Numbered from the stretch's first letter, positions 1-5,939 are shown. The stretch: 14,010 bases of DNA from Candidatus Woesearchaeota archaeon (GCA_018303575.1 JAGVXW010000020.1:1-14010), one strand, 5' to 3'. Notes: generated by a model from the sequence alone, not told the origin. Numbers and translations: made by a program.

Positions 1-1
1 T

Positions 2-226
2 CGTAAAAGCGATGTCAGTTACGCCACCGTGAAGCGGATATGGCCGCATATTCTCAAAAGCGGCTGGGTCAGGCCGACGAGAAAGGTCGCGAAGACGACC
101 TTCTATACGTATGACCTCACTAATAAAGCTGCGAAGGCGATTGAGCAGTGCTATCTTAAGATAATCACAGATGTCACGGAGCGTGAGGCGGGGCTCCAGG
201 TGCCGCCCATCGCTTCAAAGAAATAA
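2..226 (+). CDS. Winged-helix DNA-binding protein, 3' part (cut by window edge)
   Basis: The frame is open from base 2, giving 74 visible residues that end in PPIASKK. They align with the last two-thirds of the intact gene at 733-1092: S-x-V-x-Y-A-[ST]-V-[KR]-R-[IM]-WP for the recognition helix region, then a wing containing [KR]PTR[KR]V and the FY-x-YDL segment, then a charged helical tail ending in an SK[KN] terminus. The homology runs upstream of the ATG at 29, so that Met is internal and the true start lies before the window. This is a probable transcription regulator of an unnamed archaeal winged-helix family. Its target is unknown. The same reading frame continues past the stop into the decayed copy at 242-313. 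Confidence 0.75.
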   Translation, partial: RKSDVSYATVKRIWPHILKSGWVRPTRKVAKTTFYTYDLTNKAAKAIEQCYLKIITDVTEREAGLQVPPIASKK

Positions 227-241
227 CCTCTATACTACACC

Positions 242-313
242 TATATTGATACGCTCTTTGACGACGCTAAGAAAGCGCGAGGGAAACAGCTTTCACCCAC
301 GGCTTCAAAGAAT
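242..313 (+). pseudogene. Decayed tail of a third winged-helix paralogue
   Basis: Read in the frame of the preceding gene, this stretch encodes YIDTLFDDAKKARGKQ followed by a P-T-A-S-K-N end. This matches the C-terminal tail of the intact paralogue at 733-1092 (FYLEVLFKEAEK, KKQ, then PPLSSKN) position by position for Y, hydrophobic, acidic, L, F, acidic, A and K. At DNA level, 12 bases around the SKN codons (cttcaaagaatt) are identical to those near 1080. No start, DNA-binding domain or stop after SKN is present, so it looks like a fragment left by tandem duplication and decay. Chance similarity over 24 codons cannot be excluded. Confidence 0.45.
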
Positions 314-334
314 TTACGTGCTGTGGAAAGGAGT

Positions 335-580
335 CTAGCCATGAGGAAGGAGCTCCTTGATTTCTTTGAGTCGCTCTCCGTTGAGTTGCAGCGCACCCTT
401 GCTTCGGTTGTACCAGACAACGTAGCCTTGTCTCAAGAGCGATTTTAGCGCTCCCTTAAGATCCCCTTTGACGTGCCCGGGAACGCTAGCGAGCAGGTTT
501 TCCACCCTCATATGATTGCCTCCCAGCAGCTTCTTTCTCCACATTCTTTCCAGGAGATCCTGTTCAAGCCTCTCGATCAT
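335..580 (-). CDS. Small winged-helix hypothetical protein (81 aa)
   Basis: The 81-residue protein has the pattern of a compact archaeal winged-helix domain: a helical N-terminus (residues 1-20), then N-H-M-R-V-E-N-L at about 22-29, a V-x-G-H-V-K-G-D-L segment, a recognition-type helix (LKGALKSLLRQG, about 41-52), a beta wing (YVVWYNRSKGALQLN) and a final ERLKEIKELL helix. I recognise the fold but not a named family. The start is the ATG at 580; the frame closes with a stop three codons upstream and no other start is available. A purine-rich AAGGAGG lies at 598-604, farther than usual from the ATG. It is divergent from the gene at 733, so the palindromes between them may act on both. Function is probably DNA binding, by inference from fold only. 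Confidence 0.7.
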   Translation of the reverse strand: MIERLEQDLLERMWRKKLLGGNHMRVENLLASVPGHVKGDLKGALKSLLRQGYVVWYNRSKGALQLNGERLKEIKELLPHG

Positions 581-623
581 GAAAACTCAAAATGCGGCCT
601 CCTTAATCAAGTCTCGCATGAAA

Positions 624-644
624 ATTCCGGAAGATTTCCGGAAT
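624..644. promoter_or_regulatory. Perfect 9-3-9 palindrome, candidate operator
   Basis: ATTCCGGAA (624-632) and TTCCGGAAT (636-644) are perfect inverted repeats around GAT. The site lies in the gap between the divergent genes at 580 and 733. Bases 628-642 recur exactly in front of mntA at 13051-13065. The length and symmetry suit a dimeric regulator, perhaps one of the winged-helix proteins beside it. A terminator role is less likely because no T-tract follows on either strand. Confidence 0.5.
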
Positions 645-653
645 GGTACCTCT

Positions 654-663
654 ATTTCGAAAT
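654..663. repeat. 10-bp palindrome ATTTCGAAAT
   Basis: A perfect 10-bp palindrome lies 9 bp past the 624-644 palindrome. It is short enough to occur by chance and is listed because three palindromes are stacked in one 70-bp stretch. Confidence 0.3.
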
Positions 664-673
664 TTTCAAGAAT

Positions 674-690
674 GAGCTTTTCAAAAGCTC
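674..690. promoter_or_regulatory. 17-bp palindrome upstream of TATA box
   Basis: GAGCTTTT (674-681) and AAAAGCTC (683-690) are perfect inverted repeats around a single C. The site ends about 10 bp before the TATA-like element at 701, where an activator or repressor of the gene at 733 could bind. The encoded winged-helix protein is one candidate for autoregulation. Confidence 0.4.
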
Positions 691-700
691 AAAAGAGAAA

Positions 701-710
701 AATATTTAAA
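701..710 (+). promoter_or_regulatory. TATA box of the winged-helix gene at 733
   Basis: AATATTTAAA is centred about 28 bp upstream of the ATG at 733, the spacing seen for other operon-leading genes here. The transcript would start at or next to the ATG. The GGAG at 711-714 is too far from the ATG to act as a normal ribosome binding site. Confidence 0.55.
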
Positions 711-732
711 GGAGTCTCCGCTTCCTTTCAGC

Positions 733-1092
733 ATGGAAATCACATCGCTGGATGGTCCAAGTTGTTTCCTGGATGTCCTGGGAGATACACCTAAAAACCG
801 TGTCCTTGACTTTCTTCTCGGAGAGATGGGATATGACTTCACTCTCAAAGAAATCGCAGAAAAAAGCGGCGTAGGATACGCGTCTGTAAGGAGGATGTGG
901 CCCCGCATTGTCGCCTCTAAGGTTGTGAAGCCGACAAGGAGGGTGGGCAAGGCGGTGTTTTATGAGTATGACCTCTCCACCAAAGAAGGGAGGGCCCTCC
1001 GGAATTTCTACCTCGAAGTCCTCTTCAAGGAAGCTGAAAAAGAGCTGAAGAAGCAGCGCCTCCGGCTTCCGCCTTTGTCTTCAAAGAATTGA
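733..1092 (+). CDS. Winged-helix transcriptional regulator (119 aa)
   Basis: This is the intact member of the paralogue set. Residues 20-33 form a helix (TPKNRVLDFLLGEM); residues 37-60 are a helix-turn-helix (TLKEIAEKSGVGYASVRRMWP); residues 61-80 form the wing (VVKPTRRVGKAVFYEYDL); residues 85-110 are a charged C-terminal helix suited to dimerisation, ending PPLSSKN. Several MarR/ArsR-like archaeal families share this plan; the specific family is not recognised. The ATG at 733 fits the TATA box. The gene converges on arvC with 2 bp between the stop codons. Ligand and targets are unknown. The palindromes at 624-690 are obvious candidates for autoregulation. Confidence 0.82.
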   Translation: MEITSLDGPSCFLDVLGDTPKNRVLDFLLGEMGYDFTLKEIAEKSGVGYASVRRMWPRIVASKVVKPTRRVGKAVFYEYDLSTKEGRALRNFYLEVLFKEAEKELKKQRLRLPPLSSKN

Positions 1093-1101
1093 ATTCAATT
1101 C
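1086..1101. repeat. 16-bp palindrome spanning two convergent stop codons
   Basis: GAATTGAATTCAATTC is a perfect palindrome. It contains the TGA of the gene ending at 1092 and the TGA of arvC on the other strand, and both proteins end Asn-stop (AAT TGA). It could form a short AU-rich hairpin in either transcript. No strong T-tract follows, so a terminator role is uncertain. Confidence 0.45.
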
Positions 1102-1487
1102 CTTTTCTTCTCCCGCATCGCCTTAAAGCTCTCGGGCAAGTCAATCACGTACTTCCCTTCCTCTAATCTGAAAATCACCGGCTTCTTCTTGAACAGGTTC
1201 ACCAAGTCCACTTCATATTGTCCGGGCTTCAGCACGCGGATGCTCTCAAAATCCAGCACAACGGGAGTGTCAGGATCCCGCTGCGACCCGATCAATTCAA
1301 AGACATCCTCTTCGATCTGGTTCTTCTCCTCCGGAGTGTGGACCAGATTCGCGGCAATTCTCTTGGCTTCCTCTAGCTTCTCTTTTTTAATGTAGAAGAA
1401 CAATTTTCCGCCGCAGGCGCAGCCCTTGAGGATGGCGTCATCGCCCGCCTCATAGAACGTCCCGCAGCGCACGCATTGGTGGGGCAT
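1095..1487 (-). CDS. arvC: OapC/ArvC family Zn-ribbon protein (DUF2072)
   Basis: The 130-residue protein starts with a compact Zn-ribbon, C5-x2-C8 and C23-x-C25, followed by a helical linker (35-65, ending with an EEDVFEL segment) and a C-terminal beta-rich domain (about 75-118: VVLDFESIRVLKPGQYEVDL, then KYVIDLP). This matches the archaeal Zn-ribbon family formerly DUF2072, now OapC/ArvC, which is encoded next to the OapA GTPase and OapB. In Haloferax the cluster has been linked to extracellular vesicle formation; ArvC's biochemical role is unknown. It is the last gene of arvA-arvB-arvC, 82 bp after arvB. The frame meets a stop three codons upstream of the ATG, so the start is firm. No ribosome binding site is visible; a hairpin element abuts the ATG. 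Confidence 0.85.
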   Translation of the reverse strand: MPHQCVRCGTFYEAGDDAILKGCACGGKLFFYIKKEKLEEAKRIAANLVHTPEEKNQIEEDVFELIGSQRDPDTPVVLDFESIRVLKPGQYEVDLVNLFKKKPVIFRLEEGKYVIDLPESFKAMREKKRN

Positions 1488-1488
1488 G

Positions 1489-1511
1489 GTTCGTTACGAA
1501 CTTGTGTTCGT
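1489..1511 (-). promoter_or_regulatory. Alternating hairpin element just before arvC start
   Basis: On the plus strand GTTCGT (1489-1494), ACGAAC (1496-1501) and GTTCGT (1506-1511) follow one another with spacers of 1 and 4 nt. In the arvB-arvC transcript the middle segment can pair with either flank: a 6-bp stem with a 4-nt loop on the 5' side, or a 5-bp stem with a 3-nt loop ending one base before AUG. The two structures exclude each other and could gate arvC translation. As DNA it could also be a protein binding site. Confidence 0.4.
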
Positions 1512-1569
1512 CACCCGTTTCGTGATGGATTCTTGAGAACAGAGCAATTCATGCTTGATTCCGCTCACC

Positions 1570-1953
1570 TTACCGCCTCTTGCGCTTGTCATCCACCGTG
1601 TACAACTCAATCTTGGACGGGTTGCGCTTGATCTCACGCACAACGGTCGCAGGCCCGATGATCGTCATCCCCATCCGGTCTCCTAAAACCAAGCTCATCA
1701 TGTTCAGCTTCAGCTTTTTCAGCACATTGTCCGTCTTCTGCTCGGGGTTGACGACCGCGATTTCAATGCCCTTGAACTTCGAAGTGATGTGCTCCATCGT
1801 GATTTGAATCAAATCCGCTTCTTCCTCTTTCCGCAACCTGCCTTCAAGCAAGACAATCTTGTTCTCCTTCACCACCTCAATCAGCTTGTGTACCCTCCTC
1901 GCGGGGCTCAAATCCTCAATCTCCGTATAAGGGATGAACTGCAGGGTCAGCAT
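1570..1953 (-). CDS. arvB: OapB/ArvB family protein (DUF2073)
   Basis: The 127-residue protein matches the archaeal DUF2073 family (OapB/ArvB) in length, sequence style and gene order. Visible features are an N-terminal LTLQFIPY strand, a helix with ARRVHKLIEVVKENKIVLLEGRL (18-40), an acidic helix (43-58), and a segment L-G-D-R-M-G-M-T-I-I-G-P-A-T (90-103), which I take to be family-typical. It ends in a basic KRKRR tail that may contact lipid, nucleic acid or the GTPase; that is inference. GAGGAAA at 1958-1964 gives a good ribosome binding site for the ATG at 1953. It lies 14 bp after arvA, so the two are co-transcribed. It is probably a partner of ArvA. Confidence 0.85.
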   Translation of the reverse strand: MLTLQFIPYTEIEDLSPARRVHKLIEVVKENKIVLLEGRLRKEEEADLIQITMEHITSKFKGIEIAVVNPEQKTDNVLKKLKLNMMSLVLGDRMGMTIIGPATVVREIKRNPSKIELYTVDDKRKRR

Positions 1954-1967
1954 GGTTTCCTCTTTTT

Positions 1968-2603
1968 TCAGGACGCGTGCTTGAACAGCGCGTCGTAAAA
2001 CTCATCCATGTTCGTGCCGTATTTCGCGGACAGGCCGACAACCTCATACTGCGGGAAGGCGCTCTCCACGCGCTTGATATTCGCTTTTTTTAAGTCAATT
2101 TTGTTTGCAACTATGACAACCGGGATCTCCCGCGCCGCCAAATTTCCAATGAGAGTAATATTCACCTGCGAATACGGGTCCAAAGTAGCATCTAAAACTA
2201 TAATGACCGTGTCCATCTCGTCCAGCCACTTGATGCTGTCGATGATGCCCTTGGTCGCCTCCTTCGCCCGGACTTTGGCCTCCTTCTCGGCCAGCCCGGC
2301 CTTGATGAAGTCCTCGTAGTCGATTTTGGTCGCGATGCCAGGGGTATCTACAAGGTTGAAGGTCAGCTCCTTCCCCCCCTCATTCTTGATGGAGATCTGC
2401 TCCTTGATCTGGATCTCCCGGGTCTCATGGGCGATGTTGCTCACTACCCCCATATCCTCCCCGAGCCAGTCCTGGCAGATCCTATTGGCGAGCGTCGTCT
2501 TCCCGCCGTTCGGAGGCCCGTAGAGCCCCAGCTTGACGTGCTTTTTCTTGCGGAACAGCCCTGAGAAGAGCTTCATGAAGAAGGCCTTGAACGGATTCGC
2601 CAT
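1968..2603 (-). CDS. arvA: OapA/ArvA small GTPase, Era-like
   Basis: This is a 211-residue small GTPase with all nucleotide motifs: G1 GPPNGGKT (29-36), G3 DTPG (86-89), G4 NKID (167-170) and G5 SAK (192-194). It matches the archaeal Era-like GTPase heading the oapABC/arvABC cluster. In Haloferax this GTPase drives extracellular vesicle production, and earlier work tied the locus to a replication origin. Residues 1-21 (NPFKAFFMKLFSGLFRKKK core) form a potentially amphipathic, basic helix suited to membrane contact; this is my reading, not a known site. The frame also has a TTG at 2612, but the ATG at 2603 fits the TATA box at 2627-2634 with about 28 bp spacing, so I chose the ATG. It leads the minus-strand arvABC operon. 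Confidence 0.88.
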   Translation of the reverse strand: MANPFKAFFMKLFSGLFRKKKHVKLGLYGPPNGGKTTLANRICQDWLGEDMGVVSNIAHETREIQIKEQISIKNEGGKELTFNLVDTPGIATKIDYEDFIKAGLAEKEAKVRAKEATKGIIDSIKWLDEMDTVIIVLDATLDPYSQVNITLIGNLAAREIPVVIVANKIDLKKANIKRVESAFPQYEVVGLSAKYGTNMDEFYDALFKHAS

Positions 2604-2626
2604 TATCCCCAACTGCCCTGCCGAAA

Positions 2627-2634
2627 TTTATATA
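2627..2634 (-). promoter_or_regulatory. TATA box of arvA
   Basis: TATATAAA on the minus strand, inside AAGTATATAAATTT, is centred about 28 bp before the arvA ATG at 2603. It implies a leaderless mRNA. It shares a 102-bp divergent gap with the promoter of the gene at 2706. Confidence 0.65.
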
Positions 2635-2674
2635 CTTTTCCCTTTGGGAGGCCTCTGCTTTTCTAATCAAAAAA

Positions 2675-2682
2675 TCTATATA
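2675..2682 (+). promoter_or_regulatory. TATA box of the HTH-PIN-HerA operon
   Basis: TCTATATA after an A-run is centred about 27 bp before the ATG at 2706. It lies about 48 bp from the arvA TATA box, so one bound regulator could affect both operons. Confidence 0.6.
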
Positions 2683-2705
2683 GCCCCCCTCCTTCATCAA
2701 ATTAT

Positions 2706-3257
2706 ATGGAAGAGATCGTCCGCAAAGACATCCTCGAGCTGCTGAAGGACACAGCCAGCCTTCTGAAAGCCAAGTATCCCAACACGAACGAACTCAAGAA
2801 CATCTCCAACCGCACGGTCCACAACGCGTCCATTTTCCAGGACGAGGACTCCATCTCCTTCGCCGTCCTCATCTATTCCCTTTCCAAGGTCATCGAGCGC
2901 GCAGGAGAAAGAATTGATTATGACTCGGTTATCAATCATCTCGAGTGCGGACAAAAAGCGTTGGAAAACAAGAACACAGAAGAATACCGCAAGTGCATCC
3001 GGGGCATCTTCGACCTGATAAAGAATCTCGACACGGAATACAGCCATTATATCCAGGATGTCTTTTCCCAGGCGGCGATAAGGAAAGGCAGCCACATCTA
3101 CGAGCACGGCATCTCGGCTGCCAAGACCGCGGAATTATTGGGCATCTCTTTGTGGGAGCTCCAGCGCTATCTTGGCGCCACGCAATCCATGGATGCGGAC
3201 ACAGACAGCGCCAGCGTCCGCCAGCGCCTCACCCTGACAAGGAGGCTATTCGAATGA
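2706..3257 (+). CDS. Helical protein with antitoxin-like C-terminal HTH
   Basis: I do not recognise the full 183-residue family. Residues 1-125 look all-helical, with a conserved-looking core (NRTVHNASIFQDEDS at 35-49, then AVLIYSLSKVIER) and a second helical pair at 73-110. Residues 134-157 (GISAAKTAELLGISLWEL and following) resemble the HTH of UPF0175/VapB-like antitoxins, which often sit next to DUF3368-type PIN nucleases; a PIN gene does follow here. Its stop overlaps the PIN start as ATGA, and AAGGAGG near its end is the ribosome binding site for the PIN gene. It may neutralise or deliver the nuclease, or bind DNA for the HerA complex. The start is set by the TATA spacing. A DUF357 assignment was considered and not supported. 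Confidence 0.75.
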   Translation: MEEIVRKDILELLKDTASLLKAKYPNTNELKNISNRTVHNASIFQDEDSISFAVLIYSLSKVIERAGERIDYDSVINHLECGQKALENKNTEEYRKCIRGIFDLIKNLDTEYSHYIQDVFSQAAIRKGSHIYEHGISAAKTAELLGISLWELQRYLGATQSMDADTDSASVRQRLTLTRRLFE

Positions 3258-3943
3258 GTCATATTATCCTCGATTCAGGCCCGGTCATCAGCCACTCCCT
3301 GAACGATCTGCTCTGGCTCTTCGACAAGGTGAAGGACTATTATGGCACGGAATTCTCCATGACCGAGGCAGTGAAGCGGGAAGTCATCGACCATCCCCTG
3401 GCCGGCAAGCGCTTCAAGTTAGAGGCATTGCAAGTCATGCACCTGATGAAGAAAGGCACATTCAAGGTCATCTCCAACCCGGACATAGATGCTTTGGCGA
3501 AGGAGATGCTCGAGATCGCCAACCTGTGCTATTACGGCCGGAACCAGCCCCTCCAGCTCGTCCATTACGCTGAACTCACGGCAGTCTCAGCCGCCGTCAT
3601 CAACAAGGCGGACGCTGTGATGATAGATGAGCGCACTACAAGATACATGTTCGAGAAGCCGGAAAAATTGAGGAATATCCTCCAGCACAAGCTTCATACG
3701 CCAATAGAGATAGACAAGGCGGCAGTGCTGCGCCTAAGGAAGCTCGCCCGGAACGTGAAATTCACCCGGTCGGCGGAATTCGCGGCGGTCTGCTTTGAAA
3801 AAGGCCTCTTGGACAACCTCCTCCCCGACATCCCGAAATCCAGGGAAAACCTCCTCGACGCCCTGCTCTGGGCGTTAAAGTTAAATGGATGCGCCATCTC
3901 CAACAAGGATTTATCGACGCTCATGCGTCTGACGCTGCGATGA
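3254..3943 (+). CDS. PIN-domain nuclease-like protein (229 aa)
   Basis: Residues 1-150 carry a PIN-like pattern: LDSGP with D7 at the end of strand 1, acidic E38 or E43 in the second position, E107 in the segment HYAELTAVSAAV, and D125/E126 in VMIDERTTRYM, the layout of DUF3368-type PIN nucleases (metal-dependent RNA or DNA cleavage). The remaining 80 residues form an extra helical domain ending near LLWALKLNGCAISNKDL, longer than a plain VapC (about 130-150 aa). The start is the ATG at 3254, overlapping the upstream stop (ATGA) with AAGGAGG at 3239-3245; a longer reading starting at 2945 would overlap the upstream gene and is rejected. It ends in an ATGA overlap with herA, so the three genes are translationally coupled. 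The substrate is unknown. Confidence 0.8.
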   Translation: MSHIILDSGPVISHSLNDLLWLFDKVKDYYGTEFSMTEAVKREVIDHPLAGKRFKLEALQVMHLMKKGTFKVISNPDIDALAKEMLEIANLCYYGRNQPLQLVHYAELTAVSAAVINKADAVMIDERTTRYMFEKPEKLRNILQHKLHTPIEIDKAAVLRLRKLARNVKFTRSAEFAAVCFEKGLLDNLLPDIPKSRENLLDALLWALKLNGCAISNKDLSTLMRLTLR

Positions 3944-5454
3944 AAGGCCTCGTGATCGGCGGTGAGTTTGGGAAGGTTCTCGCCAGGCAAAAGGCTGGAG
4001 AATCCCTGGAGCTGGGCGAGCTTCTCATCGCCAACCTTCCCGAGGGCAAAGTCCTGCTCCAAGTCACAGATCTTCAGTTCGGCAGCCAGGTGAGCATGCA
4101 GAACCTCGAGCTCATCTCCGGCCTGAAACTGGAGGAAGGCGCTGCTGTCGACTTCTTCGAGGATCAGTTGCGCAATTATACATTAGCCGTATTGAAAAGC
4201 GTCCTGGCTGTCAGGAATGGAGCCCCAAACTTGAGCAAGCAGCTCCCCGCCTTCCTCTCAGAGATAAGGGAAATCACGAAGGAGGACGTTTCTTTTATCG
4301 CCCTCCCGAAGAATCCCCTGCCCATCGGCAAGCTGCGCTCCGGCTCAAAAATATTGGACGTCGACGTCTCCCTTCCCGGCGACAAAGTATTTTCCCATCA
4401 CATCCTCATCCCCGCAACCACAGGCAGGGGCAAGAGCAATCTCACAGCTTGCATGCTCTGGAACGTTGTTGACAAGGCCTATTGCGGCATCCTCGTCCTC
4501 GACCCGCATGACGAATATTATGGCAGGACAGGAATCGGCCTGAAGGACCATCCGGCGAGGGACAAGGTCGCTTATTATACGCCCAATCTTCCGCCGCCCG
4601 GAGCGATAACCTTGCGCCTCAACATCGAAAGCATCCATCCCTCGCATTTTTCCGGCGTCACCCCTTTCTCCGATCCACAGCACCAGGCGCTCTACTCGTA
4701 TTATCGGGCCTTCGGCAAGAAATGGATTGAGTCCATCATCCTCGAAAAGCCGCTCGAATCCATGAAGTTCCATGAAGGCACGCTTGCGGTCGTGAAGCGC
4801 AAGCTCCTGAACCTCCTCGACCTTGACTGGGATGGCCAAAAGCTCACAAGCCAGGGCGTCTTCGCGCTCTCCGGCGGCGAAAACACGATCGGCGCCATCT
4901 GCGCGGATCTGGAAGCGGCGAAGAAAGTCATCATCGACACCTCCTCTTTTTCCGGCGAGACAGAGCTTCTCGTCGGCTCGCTCGTCTGCAACGAAATCCT
5001 CCGCCGCTACAAGCACGCGAAATATCAGGGAACCCTTGACAGCAAGCCCGTCGTCAACATCATCCTGGAAGAGGCGCCAAGAGTCCTCGGGAAGGAAGCG
5101 CTGGAGCGCGGCCCGAACATCTTCTCCACCATCGCGAGGGAAGGCAGGAAGTTCAAGGTCGGCCTCACCGCCATCACCCAGCTTCCCTCATTGATCCCAA
5201 GAGATGTCCTCGCCAGCATGAACACGAAGATCATCCTCGGCCTCGAGATGGCCCCCGAGCGCCAGGCGATAATCGACTCGGCTTCACAAGACCTCTCTGA
5301 CGACAGCCGCGCCATCGCCTCCCTTGACGTCGGCGAGGCCATCATCACGAGCAACTTCTCCAAGTTCGCCATCCCGGTGAAGATCCCGAAGTTCGAAGAT
5401 CTGGTAAAGGGAACCAGAAACTCCAAGAAAGCCTTTCCCGGAATGAAACCCTAA
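3940..5454 (+). CDS. herA: HerA-type hexameric DNA translocase/ATPase
   Basis: The 504-residue protein fits HerA/FtsK-superfamily ATPases. It has an N-terminal HAS-barrel (about 1-60), a DUF87 P-loop core with Walker A ATTGRGKS (159-166), LVLDPHDEYYG (186-195), Walker B NIILEEAP (373-380), Arg-finger region IAREGRKF (398-405) and sensor AITQLPS (411-417). HerA pumps DNA with the nuclease NurA and supports Mre11-Rad50 end resection in archaea; here the coupled partner is a PIN protein. The first Walker A glycine is Ala159. The start is the ATG at 3940, overlapping the PIN stop (ATGA); a longer frame from 3889 lies inside the PIN gene. It converges on the FHA gene with a shared CTAA at the stops. 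Defence or replication-linked roles are alternatives. Confidence 0.9.
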   Translation: MKGLVIGGEFGKVLARQKAGESLELGELLIANLPEGKVLLQVTDLQFGSQVSMQNLELISGLKLEEGAAVDFFEDQLRNYTLAVLKSVLAVRNGAPNLSKQLPAFLSEIREITKEDVSFIALPKNPLPIGKLRSGSKILDVDVSLPGDKVFSHHILIPATTGRGKSNLTACMLWNVVDKAYCGILVLDPHDEYYGRTGIGLKDHPARDKVAYYTPNLPPPGAITLRLNIESIHPSHFSGVTPFSDPQHQALYSYYRAFGKKWIESIILEKPLESMKFHEGTLAVVKRKLLNLLDLDWDGQKLTSQGVFALSGGENTIGAICADLEAAKKVIIDTSSFSGETELLVGSLVCNEILRRYKHAKYQGTLDSKPVVNIILEEAPRVLGKEALERGPNIFSTIAREGRKFKVGLTAITQLPSLIPRDVLASMNTKIILGLEMAPERQAIIDSASQDLSDDSRAIASLDVGEAIITSNFSKFAIPVKIPKFEDLVKGTRNSKKAFPGMKP

Positions 5455-5888
5455 GTTTCTGCGACAACGAACTCGAAGCTGTCCGCGAGCCTGACCCTAT
5501 CCCCTGCTTTCAGGCGTACAGGGTCTTTTCCGACAATTGCAGTCCCGTCTCTTTGGGCGACCGTAATGGCCCGCGGTTCGTAGTTATGGCACTGCGCAAT
5601 CCACCAGTGGTCGTCGGAGTGGAAGAGCAGGCAGTGTTGCCGGGAGACATTCGCATAATACGAGGGAATCAGCAGATAGGCGTCTCGTCCGACGGTGACA
5701 TTCTTATGCAAGGTGACGCGCGTGCCCGAATCAAACGTGTAGAGATGCCTGCAGTCCCGGATGCGTGCGGCGATTTCAGGCATTTGCATTTCCTCCAAGG
5801 CCCGCTTGGGTATCCGGATCGTCCCATCTCCAGAAGGGCCAAGTGCCGACAGGAAGACATGGGGGAATTCTGTCGTGAGCACAAGCAT
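5451..5888 (-). CDS. FHA-domain protein (145 aa)
   Basis: Residues 60-145 look like a forkhead-associated domain, a phosphothreonine-peptide binding module: VGRD (66-69) with the conserved Gly-Arg, VSRQH (81-85) with conserved Ser and His, then alternating strands (WWIAQCH; ITVAQRDGTAIVG; GDRVRLADSFEFVV). The first 60 residues contain an Ile/Pro-rich segment (IRIPKRALEEMQMPEIAARI) of unknown role. FHA proteins are uncommon in archaea compared with bacteria. It overlaps the herA 3' end by 4 bp and diverges from mre11, suggesting a link between Ser/Thr phosphorylation and DNA repair; that is inference from position. The ATG at 5888 is set by a TATA box about 26 bp upstream. Confidence 0.8.
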   Translation of the reverse strand: MLVLTTEFPHVFLSALGPSGDGTIRIPKRALEEMQMPEIAARIRDCRHLYTFDSGTRVTLHKNVTVGRDAYLLIPSYYANVSRQHCLLFHSDDHWWIAQCHNYEPRAITVAQRDGTAIVGKDPVRLKAGDRVRLADSFEFVVAET

Positions 5889-5909
5889 GCCCCTACTTTT
5901 TCAATGAGG

Positions 5910-5918
5910 TATAAAAAC
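5910..5918 (-). promoter_or_regulatory. TATA box of the FHA gene
   Basis: TTTTTATAC on the minus strand is centred about 26 bp before the FHA ATG at 5888. It is the divergent twin of the mre11 TATA box 20 bp away. Confidence 0.6.
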
Positions 5919-5930
5919 CTTCTCCAAACC

Positions 5931-5939
5931 CTTTTATAC
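5931..5939 (+). promoter_or_regulatory. TATA box of mre11
   Basis: CTTTTATAC is centred about 26 bp before the ATG at 5961, implying a leaderless mRNA. The same TTTTATACC motif occurs in opposite orientation at 5909-5917. Confidence 0.6.

Noticed and set aside
2604..2612. TTG start adding three residues to ArvA
   Set aside because: The ATG at 2603 fits the TATA spacing better and no ribosome binding site supports the TTG.
2945..3253. Extension of the PIN frame upstream
   Set aside because: It overlaps the 2706-3257 gene in another frame; the ATG at 3254 has an AAGGAGG site and an ATGA overlap.
3889..3939. Extra N-terminus for HerA
   Set aside because: It lies inside the PIN gene; MKGLVIGGEFGKV at 3940 is a normal HAS-barrel start with an ATGA overlap.
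4345..5016. Long minus-strand frame (223 codons) opposite herA
   Set aside because: Its composition is a codon shadow of the highly conserved herA coding strand; no motif or start signal.
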